Assembly (NCBI RefSeq): GCF_900115585.1 | Contig: NZ_FOWZ01000004.1 | Span: 248,001-312,000, forward strand | Direction of reading: 5' to 3' | Length of the DNA: 64,000 bases | DNA from: Qipengyuania nanhaisediminis | GTDB lineage: Bacteria > Pseudomonadota > Alphaproteobacteria > Sphingomonadales > Sphingomonadaceae | Part shown: one piece after another, positions 7,228 through 15,714 of the stretch | Layout of the letters: each line of letters begins with the position of its first letter | Numbering within the stretch: position 1 is the stretch's first letter | Position numbers and translations under genes: made by a program | The notes under the pieces: model-generated | The model's database searches: none | Seen by the model: the letters and a program-made list of their open reading frames with translations, nothing else | What the model was told of the DNA's origin: nothing

Positions 7228-7767
7228 ATGTTCCATATCACCGAGAGGCTGCTGTTGCGGCCTGCATGGCCCGAAGATGCCGAGGCACTGTTTGGCGGGA
7301 TCGCCGACCAGGGTGTCGTCCGCAATCTTGCCCGCGCGCCGTGGCCGTATCTCCCCCAACATGCCCGCGAATTCGTCATGCGAAAGCAGGACCCGCATTA
7401 TCCGGTCTTCCTGATTACCAAGCCCGGTGACAATGGCTCCGACCTCATCGGCTGCATCGGCATCGATGCAAGCGGCGACGAGGTTGAACTTGGCTACTGG
7501 ATCGCTCGCCCCTTCTGGGGCCGGGGATACGCTACCGAGGCAGCGCGCGGTGCGCTGGAAGTCGCGAAACTGCTCGGCCACGATCGGATTACCGCTGGCC
7601 ACTTCGTCGACAATCCCGCTTCGGGCAAGGTGCTGAGAAAGCTCGGCTTCCGTCCGACCGGGCAGACTGCGCCGCGCCACAGCTGCGGTAGGGGCGAGGA
7701 CGTCGATTGCGTCATGTACCGGCTCGAACTCGCAGCTGACGAAGGCGACACGCTCCAAGCGGCCTGA
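7228..7767 (+). CDS. GNAT family N-acetyltransferase, RimJ/RimL type
   Basis: 179 aa from ATG 7228, behind GGGGAG; earlier in-frame starts run into the rpmA terminator. The layout matches RimJ/RimL-like acetyltransferases that move acetyl from acetyl-CoA to an amine: ITERLLLRPAWPEDAEAL at the start, VELGYWIARPFWGRGYATEAARGAL with the R/Q-x-x-G-x-G/A CoA loop in GRGYA, and the C-terminal SGKVLRKLGFRPTGQ. The substrate (ribosomal protein, antibiotic or metabolite) cannot be told from sequence. A bidirectional terminator follows directly. Confidence 0.85.
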   Translation: MFHITERLLLRPAWPEDAEALFGGIADQGVVRNLARAPWPYLPQHAREFVMRKQDPHYPVFLITKPGDNGSDLIGCIGIDASGDEVELGYWIARPFWGRGYATEAARGALEVAKLLGHDRITAGHFVDNPASGKVLRKLGFRPTGQTAPRHSCGRGEDVDCVMYRLELAADEGDTLQAA

Positions 7768-7773
7768 CACCAA

Positions 7774-7806
7774 AAAGGCCCCGCGATCGCTCGCGGGGCC
7801 TTTCTT
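7774..7806. terminator. bidirectional terminator between convergent genes
   Basis: AAAGGCCCCGCGA (7774-7786) pairs with TCGCGGGGCCTTT (7791-7803) around TCGC, with A-rich and T-rich flanks on the two sides. It serves the GNAT gene (plus) and the metal-dependent hydrolase (minus). Confidence 0.85.
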
Positions 7807-7824
7807 TCGACCCGATGGCTCGGG

Positions 7825-8703
7825 TTATTCGGCCGGGAGAAGGGCGTCTTCGAATTCGCCCTCGTACAGTCCGATCAATTCGCGATCGTCGTGATCCCAT
7901 GGGTGGAAGCCGGGCTTGAAATAGCTCAGCCACGCCGGGAAGATGCGGCGCACGACGCCGGGCGACACGGTGAGGTACTTGAACAGACCCCACTTGGCCT
8001 TCCAGCCGGTGATACCGTCCTGCTCCAGCAGGTTGAGCGAATCGACCCAGCGGTTCTTGAAGAAGCGGGCAGTGACGGTCAACATGACGAGGCTGCGCAC
8101 CTTCCAGCGGCGGAACGGCGTCCAGTCCTTGGTCGCATGGTTCCAAGTGTCGTAGGCGACGCCCTTATGTTCGATTTCCTCGGCCGCGTGCCAGCGCCAC
8201 ATGTCGCGCACTTCCGGATCGGCGTCCTTGAAATGGGCGGGGTTGGCGAGGAATTCCGCCGCCATCATTGCCGTATAATGTTCCAGCGCCATGGTGACGG
8301 CGAGGTTGGCGATGGCCGGACGGTCCTTGGTCAGGGCAAGCAGTTCGGCAACGCGCTGGTCGATCGCCTTGATGTCGTATCCGGCGTTTTCGGCCAGCTT
8401 GTTGAACGCGATGTGTTCCCGGGTGTGATTGATTTCCTGCTTCACGAAAGCGCGGATTTCGGCCTCGAGCTTTGGGTCTGCACCCTCGCGGTGAGCCTTG
8501 ACCGCCTCGATGAAGAAAGCCTCACCGCGCGGGAAGGTGGCCGACAGCGCATTGTGCCATGCCGTGCCGAAGGGTTCTCCGGCCCACCAGCGGCGCGGGT
8601 TGGTTCCGCGGTTGAAGCGCTCGTCACGCACAGTGATGGTCAGATCGGCCGGCGTCGGCGCGGTCTTGGCAGTCGCGGTATCGATGGGGAGGGGGGCGTT
8701 CAT
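7825..8703 (-). CDS. metal-dependent hydrolase (PF10118-like, ferritin-like helical fold)
   Basis: 292 aa. It matches the family annotated as predicted metal-dependent hydrolases. FVKQEINHTREHIAFN, ALEHYTAMMAAEF and WHAAEEIEHKGVAYD carry the conserved Glu/His ligands of a di-metal site. The C-terminal half has hydrophobic segments (VRSLVMLTVTARFF, FPAWLSYFKPGFHPWD), so membrane contact is possible. The reaction is not established for the family. The gene is divergent from a TetR regulator across a spacer with two palindromes, so it is the likely target of that repressor. Confidence 0.8.
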   Translation of the reverse strand: MNAPLPIDTATAKTAPTPADLTITVRDERFNRGTNPRRWWAGEPFGTAWHNALSATFPRGEAFFIEAVKAHREGADPKLEAEIRAFVKQEINHTREHIAFNKLAENAGYDIKAIDQRVAELLALTKDRPAIANLAVTMALEHYTAMMAAEFLANPAHFKDADPEVRDMWRWHAAEEIEHKGVAYDTWNHATKDWTPFRRWKVRSLVMLTVTARFFKNRWVDSLNLLEQDGITGWKAKWGLFKYLTVSPGVVRRIFPAWLSYFKPGFHPWDHDDRELIGLYEGEFEDALLPAE

Positions 8704-8720
8704 GTCCTGCTCCGTGGTTA

Positions 8721-8761
8721 ACTTACATCAGTGTAAGTAGTGCCTACTGACATAGATGTCA
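8721..8761. promoter_or_regulatory. two palindromic operator candidates for the TetR-type regulator
   Basis: ACTTACA-TCAG-TGTAAGT (8721-8738) has perfect 7-bp arms. TGACAT-AG-ATGTCA (8748-8761) has perfect 6-bp arms. They sit one after the other between the hydrolase start (8703) and the tetR start (8797 or 8818). TetR dimers bind inverted repeats of this size, often in their own divergent promoter. That this protein binds them is inference. Confidence 0.55.
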
Positions 8762-8817
8762 ATAAGGTTCGCGGGCGGCTTCCCCTGTCCGCCACAATGG
8801 TTTACCGGTATGACCCA

Positions 8818-9414
8818 ATGGCCACCCGCAAACGACTTTCGCCCGAAGAATCGCGCCTCGCTGCCCTCGAGGCTGCGCGCGCCCTGCTGATTGAAACCGG
8901 ACCGCAATCGGTGACGCTCAAGGCTGTCGCCGCGCGGATCGGCCGCACGCATGCGAACCTGCTGCACCATTTCGGCTCTGCAGCCGGTCTGCAGAAGGCG
9001 CTTGCTGCCCATCTGGCGGAAACGGTGTGTTCCACCATCGCCGATGCCGTCCGCGCAAGCAGGGCAGGCCTTGGCAGCCCGCGCGAAGTCGTGGACCTGG
9101 CCTTCGACGCATTCGACAAGGAGGGCGCAGGCGCGCTCGCCAGCTGGATGATCCTGACCGGCAACGAGGACGCGCTGACCCCGATCGTCGAGACGATCCA
9201 CAATCTGGTAGACGAGATTGCCCCTTACGAGGCCGATCATGGCGATGCGACGCACGTCCACGAAGAAACACTGGCGCTCGTGCTGATGGCGATGGGCGAT
9301 GCCCTGATCGGCACCGCCCTTTCCCGCTCCTTGGGATTGCCTTCGACTGCGGCACGGGACCGTGCCGAACGGATGCTGGTCCGCAGCCTGGAAACTGCAA
9401 GCGACGCTGGCTAG
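8818..9414 (+). CDS. TetR family transcriptional regulator
   Basis: 198 aa from ATG 8818 (MATRKRLSPEESRLAAL); in-frame starts at 8797 and 8740 exist, but the latter would run through the operators. The N-terminal helix-turn-helix is ARALLIETGPQSVTLKAVAARIGRTHANLLHHFGSAAGL, read as a recognition helix GRTHANLLHHF. The C-terminal ligand-binding domain is helical with no recognised ligand. It probably represses itself and the divergent metal-dependent hydrolase. Its stop overlaps that of the convergent S41 peptidase by 4 bp. Confidence 0.88.
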   Translation: MATRKRLSPEESRLAALEAARALLIETGPQSVTLKAVAARIGRTHANLLHHFGSAAGLQKALAAHLAETVCSTIADAVRASRAGLGSPREVVDLAFDAFDKEGAGALASWMILTGNEDALTPIVETIHNLVDEIAPYEADHGDATHVHEETLALVLMAMGDALIGTALSRSLGLPSTAARDRAERMLVRSLETASDAG

Positions 9415-10505
9415 TCGCGCCGGCGCGGGTCCTTCCATTGCGGTAGGAGCAGCTCCCCATTCGCCAGTTGCTCGCCAATCCGGCCAAGCAGCTGGCTCCG
9501 CTCTCCCTCGGCTTGGGTACGCAAGGCCTCGATCGCAGCGCTGAATGCCGTGCTCAGGGCCTCTTCGGCGGGGACGCTGACTTCGGGCTTCACACCGACA
9601 TGCTCCCAATTCGTGCCGGTTACCGGATTGATCGCACGGCCGGTGGGAATGAAGGCGGTAAAGCCATGCGCCAGCGCTACAGGCCCGCCGGGATTGGCCC
9701 CGCCGCCCGTGGTTTCGCCAAACAGCGTCCCGCGTTTCTGCGTCTGGATATCGTAGGCCAGCTCCTCTCCGCCCGAAAACGTCCGGCTCGAAGTCAGGAC
9801 ATAGACCAGCCCCGTGTAGCGCGTTTCGACACTCTGGTCGGTCCAGAATTCGCGCGTCCGGTCCTCGGTCCGGTCGTAAATGCTGTTGAGGTGCCGGACA
9901 TCGCCTTTGGCAAAGAGGTGGCTGGCGAATTGCGCCACCGCAGCCGGATCTCCGCCGCCATTGGAGCGCAGGTCGATAATCAACGCCTGGCTACCGGATA
10001 CGAGTTGAATGGCGGATTCGTAGGCACCGGCGACCGCTTCGGGAGGGCCGAAGAAACGCAGGTCGATATAACCGATATTGCCCGGCAGCATGGCGGTCCG
10101 GGCGACGCCGAAACCATGAAGAGCCATCTGACGATAGGTTTCGGCGACTTCCTCGGCACTCGGAGGTCCGTCGGTATGGTCGCCCTGCGGCACGAATTCC
10201 GGATCGTAACGCAGCTGCAGATGGCGGTCGTCGCCTGCTTCGCGCAGGTCGCTGCGCAGCGCCTCAGCAAAAGCGTTGGCGGTTTCGAAGCGGTCATATT
10301 TGCCGCTGTCGAGAAGCCTTTCCAGAGTTTGGCCGGTTTCAGTCCCCTTGTCCGGGAAGACGTAGTTCTTCTCTAGTGCGTCACCCAAGGCTTTAACGAC
10401 GTCTGCACGCATACCGGCGTCAATCGGCACATCGGCCATTTCCTGAGCGTTCGCCGTCAGGGGGGTTAGAGCCATCGCCGCGAGGCAAGCCAAAGATCTA
10501 ATCAT
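9411..10505 (-). CDS. S41 family peptidase, IRBP-like, exported
   Basis: 364 aa from ATG 10505; an upstream in-frame start at 10523 would put six residues before the signal peptide. The signal peptide ends at ANAQ. Residues about 30-105 match the S41 N-terminal domain of retinoid-binding/tail-specific protease relatives (LEKNYVFPDKG through DDRHLQLRYDP). The peptidase core has GNIGYIDLRFFG, LIIDLRSNGGGD, the serine loop TSSRTFSGGEE and GETTGGGANPG. No PDZ domain is visible, unlike CtpA. The likely site is the periplasm and the peptide substrate is unknown. It lies 66 bp downstream of ygfZ on the same strand. Confidence 0.88.
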   Translation of the reverse strand: MIRSLACLAAMALTPLTANAQEMADVPIDAGMRADVVKALGDALEKNYVFPDKGTETGQTLERLLDSGKYDRFETANAFAEALRSDLREAGDDRHLQLRYDPEFVPQGDHTDGPPSAEEVAETYRQMALHGFGVARTAMLPGNIGYIDLRFFGPPEAVAGAYESAIQLVSGSQALIIDLRSNGGGDPAAVAQFASHLFAKGDVRHLNSIYDRTEDRTREFWTDQSVETRYTGLVYVLTSSRTFSGGEELAYDIQTQKRGTLFGETTGGGANPGGPVALAHGFTAFIPTGRAINPVTGTNWEHVGVKPEVSVPAEEALSTAFSAAIEALRTQAEGERSQLLGRIGEQLANGELLLPQWKDPRRRD

Positions 10506-10571
10506 CGAACTCTCTCGGTCCATCGCAATTCGGAACGGGGCGAGGCTAACGAGCGACTACAAGTGTAACCA

Positions 10572-11309
10572 TCAATCTTCGACGAAGGCATGCTCAAGCC
10601 AGACGGGGGCAGTCGCAGGGTCGACGTCTGCGACGCGCAGATGGTCGACCGCCAGCCCGAGTTCGGCATAGGCTGCCTTGCGCCGCTTTTCATCGGATGC
10701 GGCGAGCGGGACCACCATCAGGCGGCGGTTGACCTTGCTGCGCCAATTCATCCGGGCGGTGTTTTCCTGGCCGATGTAGCATCCCTTGTCGAAAGCCACG
10801 CCGTGCAGTTCCACGGCATTGGTTTCCAGCCACAGGATGTCGCCCATCTCGCCATATCCTTCGGGCACACCCAGGCCGAGCCGGTGCGCAAGATACGCGT
10901 CGTCGGCGGGCTCGTCCTCGTCTGATACGGGTGCCAGCCAGCGTTGACCCAGTGACGCCAGCCGCGGGTCGGCCGCGCCGCCGTCTCCCGGCTCTTTCTG
11001 CCAATGGACGCCAAGGCTTTCATCGACACCGATGTCGATCTTGCGGCGCAGGCGATAGAGGGAAAGACGCTTGGCAAGGCTTTCCGCTTGGTCTTTCTCG
11101 CAATCGAGCAGGATCTCGCCGTCGGCTGCCGGCCAGACGAACATGTCGAACAGCATCTTGCCCTGAGGCGTCAGGAGCGCTGCGTATACCGGCAAGGCGC
11201 CCGACACGTCATTGGTCAGCAAGCCCTGGAGGAACGCTGCGACGTCCTCCTCTCCGTCGGTCGGGGCAAGGCGGATCACGGCGCGGTCGAAAAGGCGGCT
11301 TGCTGTCAT
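10572..11309 (-). CDS. ygfZ: folate-binding protein YgfZ
   Basis: 245 aa. A GcvT-like tetrahydrofolate-binding protein that supports repair or assembly of certain iron-sulfur enzymes such as MiaB and AcnB. The diagnostic KGCYIGQE motif is intact, with its conserved cysteine. The N-terminal LAPTDGEEDVAAFLQGLLTNDV and LLTPQGKMLFDMFVW fit the family. MiaB, one of its reported clients, is encoded elsewhere in this window. Only 17 bp separate its start from the divergent patatin start. Confidence 0.92.
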   Translation of the reverse strand: MTASRLFDRAVIRLAPTDGEEDVAAFLQGLLTNDVSGALPVYAALLTPQGKMLFDMFVWPAADGEILLDCEKDQAESLAKRLSLYRLRRKIDIGVDESLGVHWQKEPGDGGAADPRLASLGQRWLAPVSDEDEPADDAYLAHRLGLGVPEGYGEMGDILWLETNAVELHGVAFDKGCYIGQENTARMNWRSKVNRRLMVVPLAASDEKRRKAAYAELGLAVDHLRVADVDPATAPVWLEHAFVED

Positions 11310-11326
11310 GCGTGACAGATAGGCCG

Positions 11327-12172
11327 ATGCTGGCCATAGGCAATGTCGTGGACTTCGAATTCGAACAATTGGTCTTTTCCGGAGGCGGTATTCGCTGCTT
11401 CTGGCATGGCGGTTTCCTGGCCGAAGCGGGCGATGCGCTGGCGCTTGATCCCGCGAGGGTTAGCGGCGTCTCGGGTGGAGCCTTGAGCGCAGCGACCTGG
11501 ATCAGCGGCCGGGAACGCGACCTCCTGATGCTCATGACCGAGGCGTTCCGGATCAACGAGGCCAACTATGCGCGCAAGCGATCGAACTTCACTCCCCATG
11601 AGGAAATTTACCGCGCCGTGGTCGAAACCACGCTGGATGCCGAAGCGATAGAGCGGATAGCGGAAGGTCCGCAGTTCCAGGTCTATCTCTCCTGTCCGCC
11701 CGCCGGCCTTCCGCCCATGGCAGCGGCGGTCGTCTACGGCATTCTCTACAAGCTGGATCAGGCGGTGCGCTCTACACCGCAGCTGGAATGGCCGCGCCGT
11801 GCAGGCCTCACGTCCTTATGCGTCGATGCGCGCCAGGCGGCCCGCGACGGTGCTCTTGCCGATCTTATCTGCGCGGCGGCTACCATCCCTCCCGTTTTCG
11901 ATGTCCCGCAGTGGGAAGGGGATCGCGTGCTCGATGGCGGGATGCTGGACAAGGCGCCGCCGCCCCAGCCGGACGAAGGCCGCACGCTGACGCTGCTTTC
12001 GAGCCGCTATGCCCGCTTCCCCGATGAGGAGCGCAAGACATACGTACAGCCGAGCCGTGAAGTCGCTGCCGACAAGATCGACTTCGCCAATGCCGACAAG
12101 GTCACCCGGACATGGGAGCAAGGTGAAGAGGATGCGCGGGCATGGCTGGCAGATCAGCAAAAGCAGGGCTAA
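11327..12172 (+). CDS. patatin-like phospholipase
   Basis: 281 aa from ATG 11327 ([21 protein letters not shown]). Patatin enzymes are serine lipid acyl hydrolases with a Ser-Asp dyad. Here the oxyanion loop is [13 protein letters not shown], the nucleophile elbow GVSGG, and the catalytic aspartate lies in the DGG of [12 protein letters not shown]. No signal peptide is seen, so it is cytoplasmic or membrane-associated. The next gene pyrC starts 13 bp after its stop, so the two may share a transcript. The start is weakly supported because no good ribosome site precedes it and the divergent ygfZ start lies 17 bp away. Confidence 0.82.
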   Translation: MLAIGNVVDFEFEQLVFSGGGIRCFWHGGFLAEAGDALALDPARVSGVSGGALSAATWISGRERDLLMLMTEAFRINEANYARKRSNFTPHEEIYRAVVETTLDAEAIERIAEGPQFQVYLSCPPAGLPPMAAAVVYGILYKLDQAVRSTPQLEWPRRAGLTSLCVDARQAARDGALADLICAAATIPPVFDVPQWEGDRVLDGGMLDKAPPPQPDEGRTLTLLSSRYARFPDEERKTYVQPSREVAADKIDFANADKVTRTWEQGEEDARAWLADQQKQG

Positions 12173-12185
12173 GGGAAGCGCGATC

Positions 12186-13223
12186 ATGCCCCAGACTCTC
12201 ACCATCCGCCGCCCTGACGACTGGCACCTTCATTTCCGCGACGGTGCCACCATGGAAGCGGTCGTGCCGCATACCGCGCGCCAGTTCGCACGCGCGATCG
12301 TCATGCCCAACCTCTCGCCGCCGGTCACCACCAGCGCGCTGGCGAGAGAATACCGCGACCGGATCAATGCGGCGGTTCCCGCAGGTGTCGACTTTACGCC
12401 GCTTATGACCGCCTATCTCACGGACGAAACCGTCCCGGCGGATCTGGCTACGGGCTATGTCGAAGGCGTGCTGACCGCTGCCAAGCTCTACCCGGCAGGT
12501 GCCACTACCAATTCGGCCCACGGCGTGACCGACGTGGCCAATATCGAGCACGTCCTCGAGAAGATGGCGGAAATCGGGATGCCGCTGTGCGTCCACGGCG
12601 AAGTCACTCACGCCGAAATCGATATCTTCGACCGTGAAGCTGTTTTTATCGACCGGGTCCTTGCCCCGCTGGTGCAGCGCCTTCCGGAACTCAAGGTCAT
12701 CTTCGAACACATCACTACGCGGCAGGCGGTCGAGTTCGTGGATGGATCGGGCCCGAACATCGCGGCGACGATTACGCCGCAGCACCTCCACATTAACCGC
12801 AACGCCATTCTGGTCGGCGGTATCAGGCCGCATATGTTCTGCCTGCCGGTAGCCAAGCGGGAAGAGCATCGGCTTGCCTTGCGCAAGGCTGCAACCGGCG
12901 GTTCCGCCAAGTATTTCCTCGGGACCGACAGCGCGCCGCACCATCGCCATGCGAAGGAATCGGATTGCGGCTGTGCGGGAATATTCAACGCGCCTTTCGC
13001 GCTGGAAAGCTATGTCACGGTTTTCGACGAAGAGCACGCGCTCGACCGGTTCGAAGCCTTTGCCAGCCTGAATGGTCCGGCTTTCTATTCCCTCCCCGTC
13101 AATGAAGAGACGGTCACGCTGGAAAAGGTGTCTGTCGAAGTCCCGGACGAAGTCGATGGCGGAGAGGCGCGTATCGTCCCCTTCCATGCCGGCGAAACGC
13201 TTAGCTGGCGACTGGCGTCCTAG
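12186..13223 (+). CDS. pyrC: dihydroorotase, class I E. coli type
   Basis: 345 aa, close to the 348 of E. coli PyrC. It cyclises carbamoyl-aspartate to dihydroorotate in pyrimidine synthesis. Zinc ligands are in DWHLHFRDG (H14, H16), and the carboxylated bridging lysine is K100 in [13 protein letters not shown]. Further ligands are the histidines in LCVHGE and FEHITT, and the catalytic Asp in [11 protein letters not shown]. An AAGGGA ribosome site precedes ATG 12186. The last 23 bp overlap the convergent rarD gene. Confidence 0.96.
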   Translation: MPQTLTIRRPDDWHLHFRDGATMEAVVPHTARQFARAIVMPNLSPPVTTSALAREYRDRINAAVPAGVDFTPLMTAYLTDETVPADLATGYVEGVLTAAKLYPAGATTNSAHGVTDVANIEHVLEKMAEIGMPLCVHGEVTHAEIDIFDREAVFIDRVLAPLVQRLPELKVIFEHITTRQAVEFVDGSGPNIAATITPQHLHINRNAILVGGIRPHMFCLPVAKREEHRLALRKAATGGSAKYFLGTDSAPHHRHAKESDCGCAGIFNAPFALESYVTVFDEEHALDRFEAFASLNGPAFYSLPVNEETVTLEKVSVEVPDEVDGGEARIVPFHAGETLSWRLAS

Positions 13224-14103
13224 AGCGGCTCCAAAGGTCCCAGACGAATATTGCCGCTGCTATCCAGATGCAGGCGAAGCAAGCGGCCTGCGCCCATTTT
13301 AGCTCTTCGCCGAATACCGTGAGGCCCAGTACGAAGACGATGCTGGGCGCGAGGAACTGGATGAAGCCCAGCGTGGAATAGGGCAGTTTGCGCGCAGCGA
13401 TGGCGAACAGCAGGAGCGGGAATGCGGTCAGCGCGCCGCCCAGCATGATCGCCGCGCCGAGCCCGAAGGATTGTGTGAAAGAGGACCCCGCGGGCAATCC
13501 GGCATAGTAGATCGCGACACCTGCTGCGGGCAGGCTCAGCAAGAGGGATTCGATGGTGAGACCGGGCAGGGCGCCCACGTCCACCTGCTTGCGGATTAGG
13601 CCGTAGGTGCCAAAACTCAGCGCCAGGGTAAGGCTGATCCATAGCGTGGTCAGCGCTCCGGCCAGCAGCATGGAAACGCCGATCCCCGCCAAGGCGACCG
13701 CCGCCCACTGCGCGCGGCTCAAGCGCTCTCCCAGGAGAAGCGTGCCGAGCAGCACATTGACGAGCGGATTGATGTAATAGCCCAGGCTGGCCGCGTAGAC
13801 ATTGCCTTGCTGGATAGCCCAGACATAGACGACCCAGTTGATCGCGATCAGCGTGGCGCTGGTCAGCAAGAGCATCATGACTTTCGGCGTCGCAAGGGCA
13901 GCCCGCAATTGCGGCAGCTGCTTCCTCACAGCCACGATCACGAGGCACAGCGGGAGCGTCCACAAGATTCGCCAGCCGACGAATTCGAAGGCCGGAACCT
14001 CTCTGACGAGCAGCAGGTACAGCGGCAGGAATCCCCATATCACATAGGCACCCAGCGCGGAGGTAAGGCCCGAACGGCGCTGGTCGGATTCTGTCGTGTC
14101 CAT
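13201..14103 (-). CDS. rarD: RarD/EamA family transporter
   Basis: 300 aa, ten hydrophobic helices in two EamA repeats. RarD signatures include [16 protein letters not shown] near the N-terminus, the [14 protein letters not shown] helix, [36 protein letters not shown] and [15 protein letters not shown]. The family moves metabolites across the inner membrane and is best known as chloramphenicol-sensitive protein RarD; the substrate here is unknown. Its 3' end overlaps pyrC in antisense by 23 bp, so read-through from either gene makes antisense RNA. Confidence 0.9.
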   Translation of the reverse strand: MDTTESDQRRSGLTSALGAYVIWGFLPLYLLLVREVPAFEFVGWRILWTLPLCLVIVAVRKQLPQLRAALATPKVMMLLLTSATLIAINWVVYVWAIQQGNVYAASLGYYINPLVNVLLGTLLLGERLSRAQWAAVALAGIGVSMLLAGALTTLWISLTLALSFGTYGLIRKQVDVGALPGLTIESLLLSLPAAGVAIYYAGLPAGSSFTQSFGLGAAIMLGGALTAFPLLLFAIAARKLPYSTLGFIQFLAPSIVFVLGLTVFGEELKWAQAACFACIWIAAAIFVWDLWSRSRTPVAS

Positions 14104-14284
14104 GAACCGCTGCCGCCTAGGCGCGGTTCAATCCGGCTGCAAGCATCAATTCGTCGCTCGTTAAGCCTCAACTCGTCGAAACTGAACAAAACTGACGGCG
14201 ATGTTGCAATTCATTCAGGAAGCGAGGCGTAATTCTGAACGCCATCGACGCACCCCGAGTCGAATACGACCAAGGATTTGAACT

Positions 14285-14776
14285 ATGGCTACCCTTCTCA
14301 AGACTGCTTCGCTGGCCCTCGCGGCCACCGGCCTCACCCTCGCTGCTCCGGCATCTGCCGCAGTACCGGCCCATGCCGCACCGCAGGCGCATAGCGTCGC
14401 GGCATCGATCGCCGGCGACATGACTTACGAGCATGGCAAGAAGCGCAAGCACAAGAACTGGAAGCGCGGCCATCGCGGACATCATGACGACTATCGCGGT
14501 TATCGCGCACCGCGCCCCTATTACATGGGCTACGACCGCGATTACGGACAGCCGGTCTATCGCGACACTCGCATCTGGCGCGGCCGCGACGGACGTTACT
14601 ATTGCGAGCGCGAGAACGGCACGACCGGCCTCCTGATCGGTGCAGGCGTAGGCGCACTGATCGGCCATGAAGTGGCCGGTCGCGGCGGTGACCGTACCCT
14701 CGGTGCAATCATCGGCGGTGCCGCAGGCGCGCTGCTCGGTCGCTCGATCGACCGGTCGAGCACCCGCTGCGGATAA
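14285..14776 (+). CDS. exported glycine-zipper protein
   Basis: 163 aa. A signal peptide (residues 1-25, cleavage after ASA) is followed by a His/Arg/Lys/Tyr-rich region (KKRKHKNWKRGHRGHHDDYRG). The C-terminal glycine zipper is TGLLIGAGVGALIGHEVAG followed by GAIIGGAAGALLGRS, the Rick_17kDa/2TM glycine-zipper type of outer-membrane-associated proteins. A late cysteine pair (YYCERE and the terminal RCG) may form a disulfide. Such proteins are common in sphingomonads; the function is unknown, probably envelope structure. Confidence 0.85.
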   Translation: MATLLKTASLALAATGLTLAAPASAAVPAHAAPQAHSVAASIAGDMTYEHGKKRKHKNWKRGHRGHHDDYRGYRAPRPYYMGYDRDYGQPVYRDTRIWRGRDGRYYCERENGTTGLLIGAGVGALIGHEVAGRGGDRTLGAIIGGAAGALLGRSIDRSSTRCG

Positions 14777-14819
14777 TCGAACAAGAGCTTGAGGCCGTGC
14801 CCACCCGCGGCTGATAGCG

Positions 14820-14833
14820 CGACCTTCGGGTCG
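14820..14833 (+). other. short stable hairpin of unknown role
   Basis: CGACC-TTCG-GGTCG at 14820-14833 forms a 5-bp stem with a UUCG loop in RNA. It lies 44 bp after the glycine-zipper gene and has no T-run, so it may be a 3' stabiliser rather than a terminator. The rest of the 212-bp gap to 14989 shows nothing else I can name. Confidence 0.35.
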
Positions 14834-14988
14834 TGTCGGGCGTCGTCCGCACCCTCACCAGAGGGGCGGGCGGCGCCCTTTATGCGTGGGCGAGACATTG
14901 TCCCGCATTGAGCCATCTGCGTGCAGCGTATGGTCAATTCGGCGCGGGAAAGGCATATCGGACCGGAAATGTGCCGGAGATGCCAGAA

Positions 14989-15702
14989 ATGAAGCTGCGC
15001 CTGATTGCCCTTGCTGCCCCCATCGCGATGCTCGCCGCCTGTTCGGGCGGCAATGGAGATGCCGAGGACGGCGACGACATGAATGCCGCCAGCGAGGGTG
15101 CGCTCAACGAAAATCTCGCGACCGATCCCGACCTTGCGAACAGCAGCGAAGAAGGCGCCGCATTGTCCGGCACGGGCAACCAGAACATCCCCAAGATCGA
15201 CACCTCCGAGAGGGCGATCGAGGACGCGCGCAGCCGCGCGGTCCAGATGGTCGGCGGCAGCGCCAACATGGACGCGCTCCCGACGGCCAAACGCCTTGGC
15301 GAAGGGGCAGCGGACACGCCCGCCATGGTCCAGACGGCACGCGCGCTGCAGGGACCGGGCAATACCAATTGCTTTGAGAAGGTCAGCTACTCGGCCTCAT
15401 GGTCGGCTAAGCTCCCTGCCGAATTCCCGATCTATCCGCGCGGCAACACGATCGAGGCGGCTGGCAGTGACGAGGGTAATTGCGCCGTTCGTGCCGTCAC
15501 CTTCCGCACCGGCGTTCCGAAGAGCGATGTGCTGGCGTTCTATGCGACCCGCGCAGCCGATGCCGGTTACACGGTCGAACACGCCCTCAAGGGCGGCGAG
15601 AACGTGCTGTCCGCCATCGACGGGCAGAGTGCGATGGTCATCTATGCCCGCGACTTGCCGGGCAAGGTCACCGAAATCGACCTGGTCACCAGCAAACGCT
15701 GA
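14989..15702 (+). CDS. putative lipoprotein of unknown function
   Basis: 237 aa from ATG 14989, preceded by GGAGA; an in-frame ATG lies 9 bp upstream. The lipoprotein signal MKLRLIALAAPIAMLAAC ends at a lipobox cysteine, followed by an acidic Gly/Asp/Asn-rich linker. The C-terminal half is a folded domain: FPIYPRGNTIEAAGSDEG, CAVRAVTFRTGVPKSDVLAFYATRAADAGYTVEH and a DGQSAMVIYARD strand. This resembles domains found in sphingomonad lipoproteins that bind or sense envelope components, but I cannot name it. Two cysteines in the domain may pair. Confidence 0.8.
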   Translation: MKLRLIALAAPIAMLAACSGGNGDAEDGDDMNAASEGALNENLATDPDLANSSEEGAALSGTGNQNIPKIDTSERAIEDARSRAVQMVGGSANMDALPTAKRLGEGAADTPAMVQTARALQGPGNTNCFEKVSYSASWSAKLPAEFPIYPRGNTIEAAGSDEGNCAVRAVTFRTGVPKSDVLAFYATRAADAGYTVEHALKGGENVLSAIDGQSAMVIYARDLPGKVTEIDLVTSKR

Positions 15703-15714
15703 GCCCGGCCGGGA

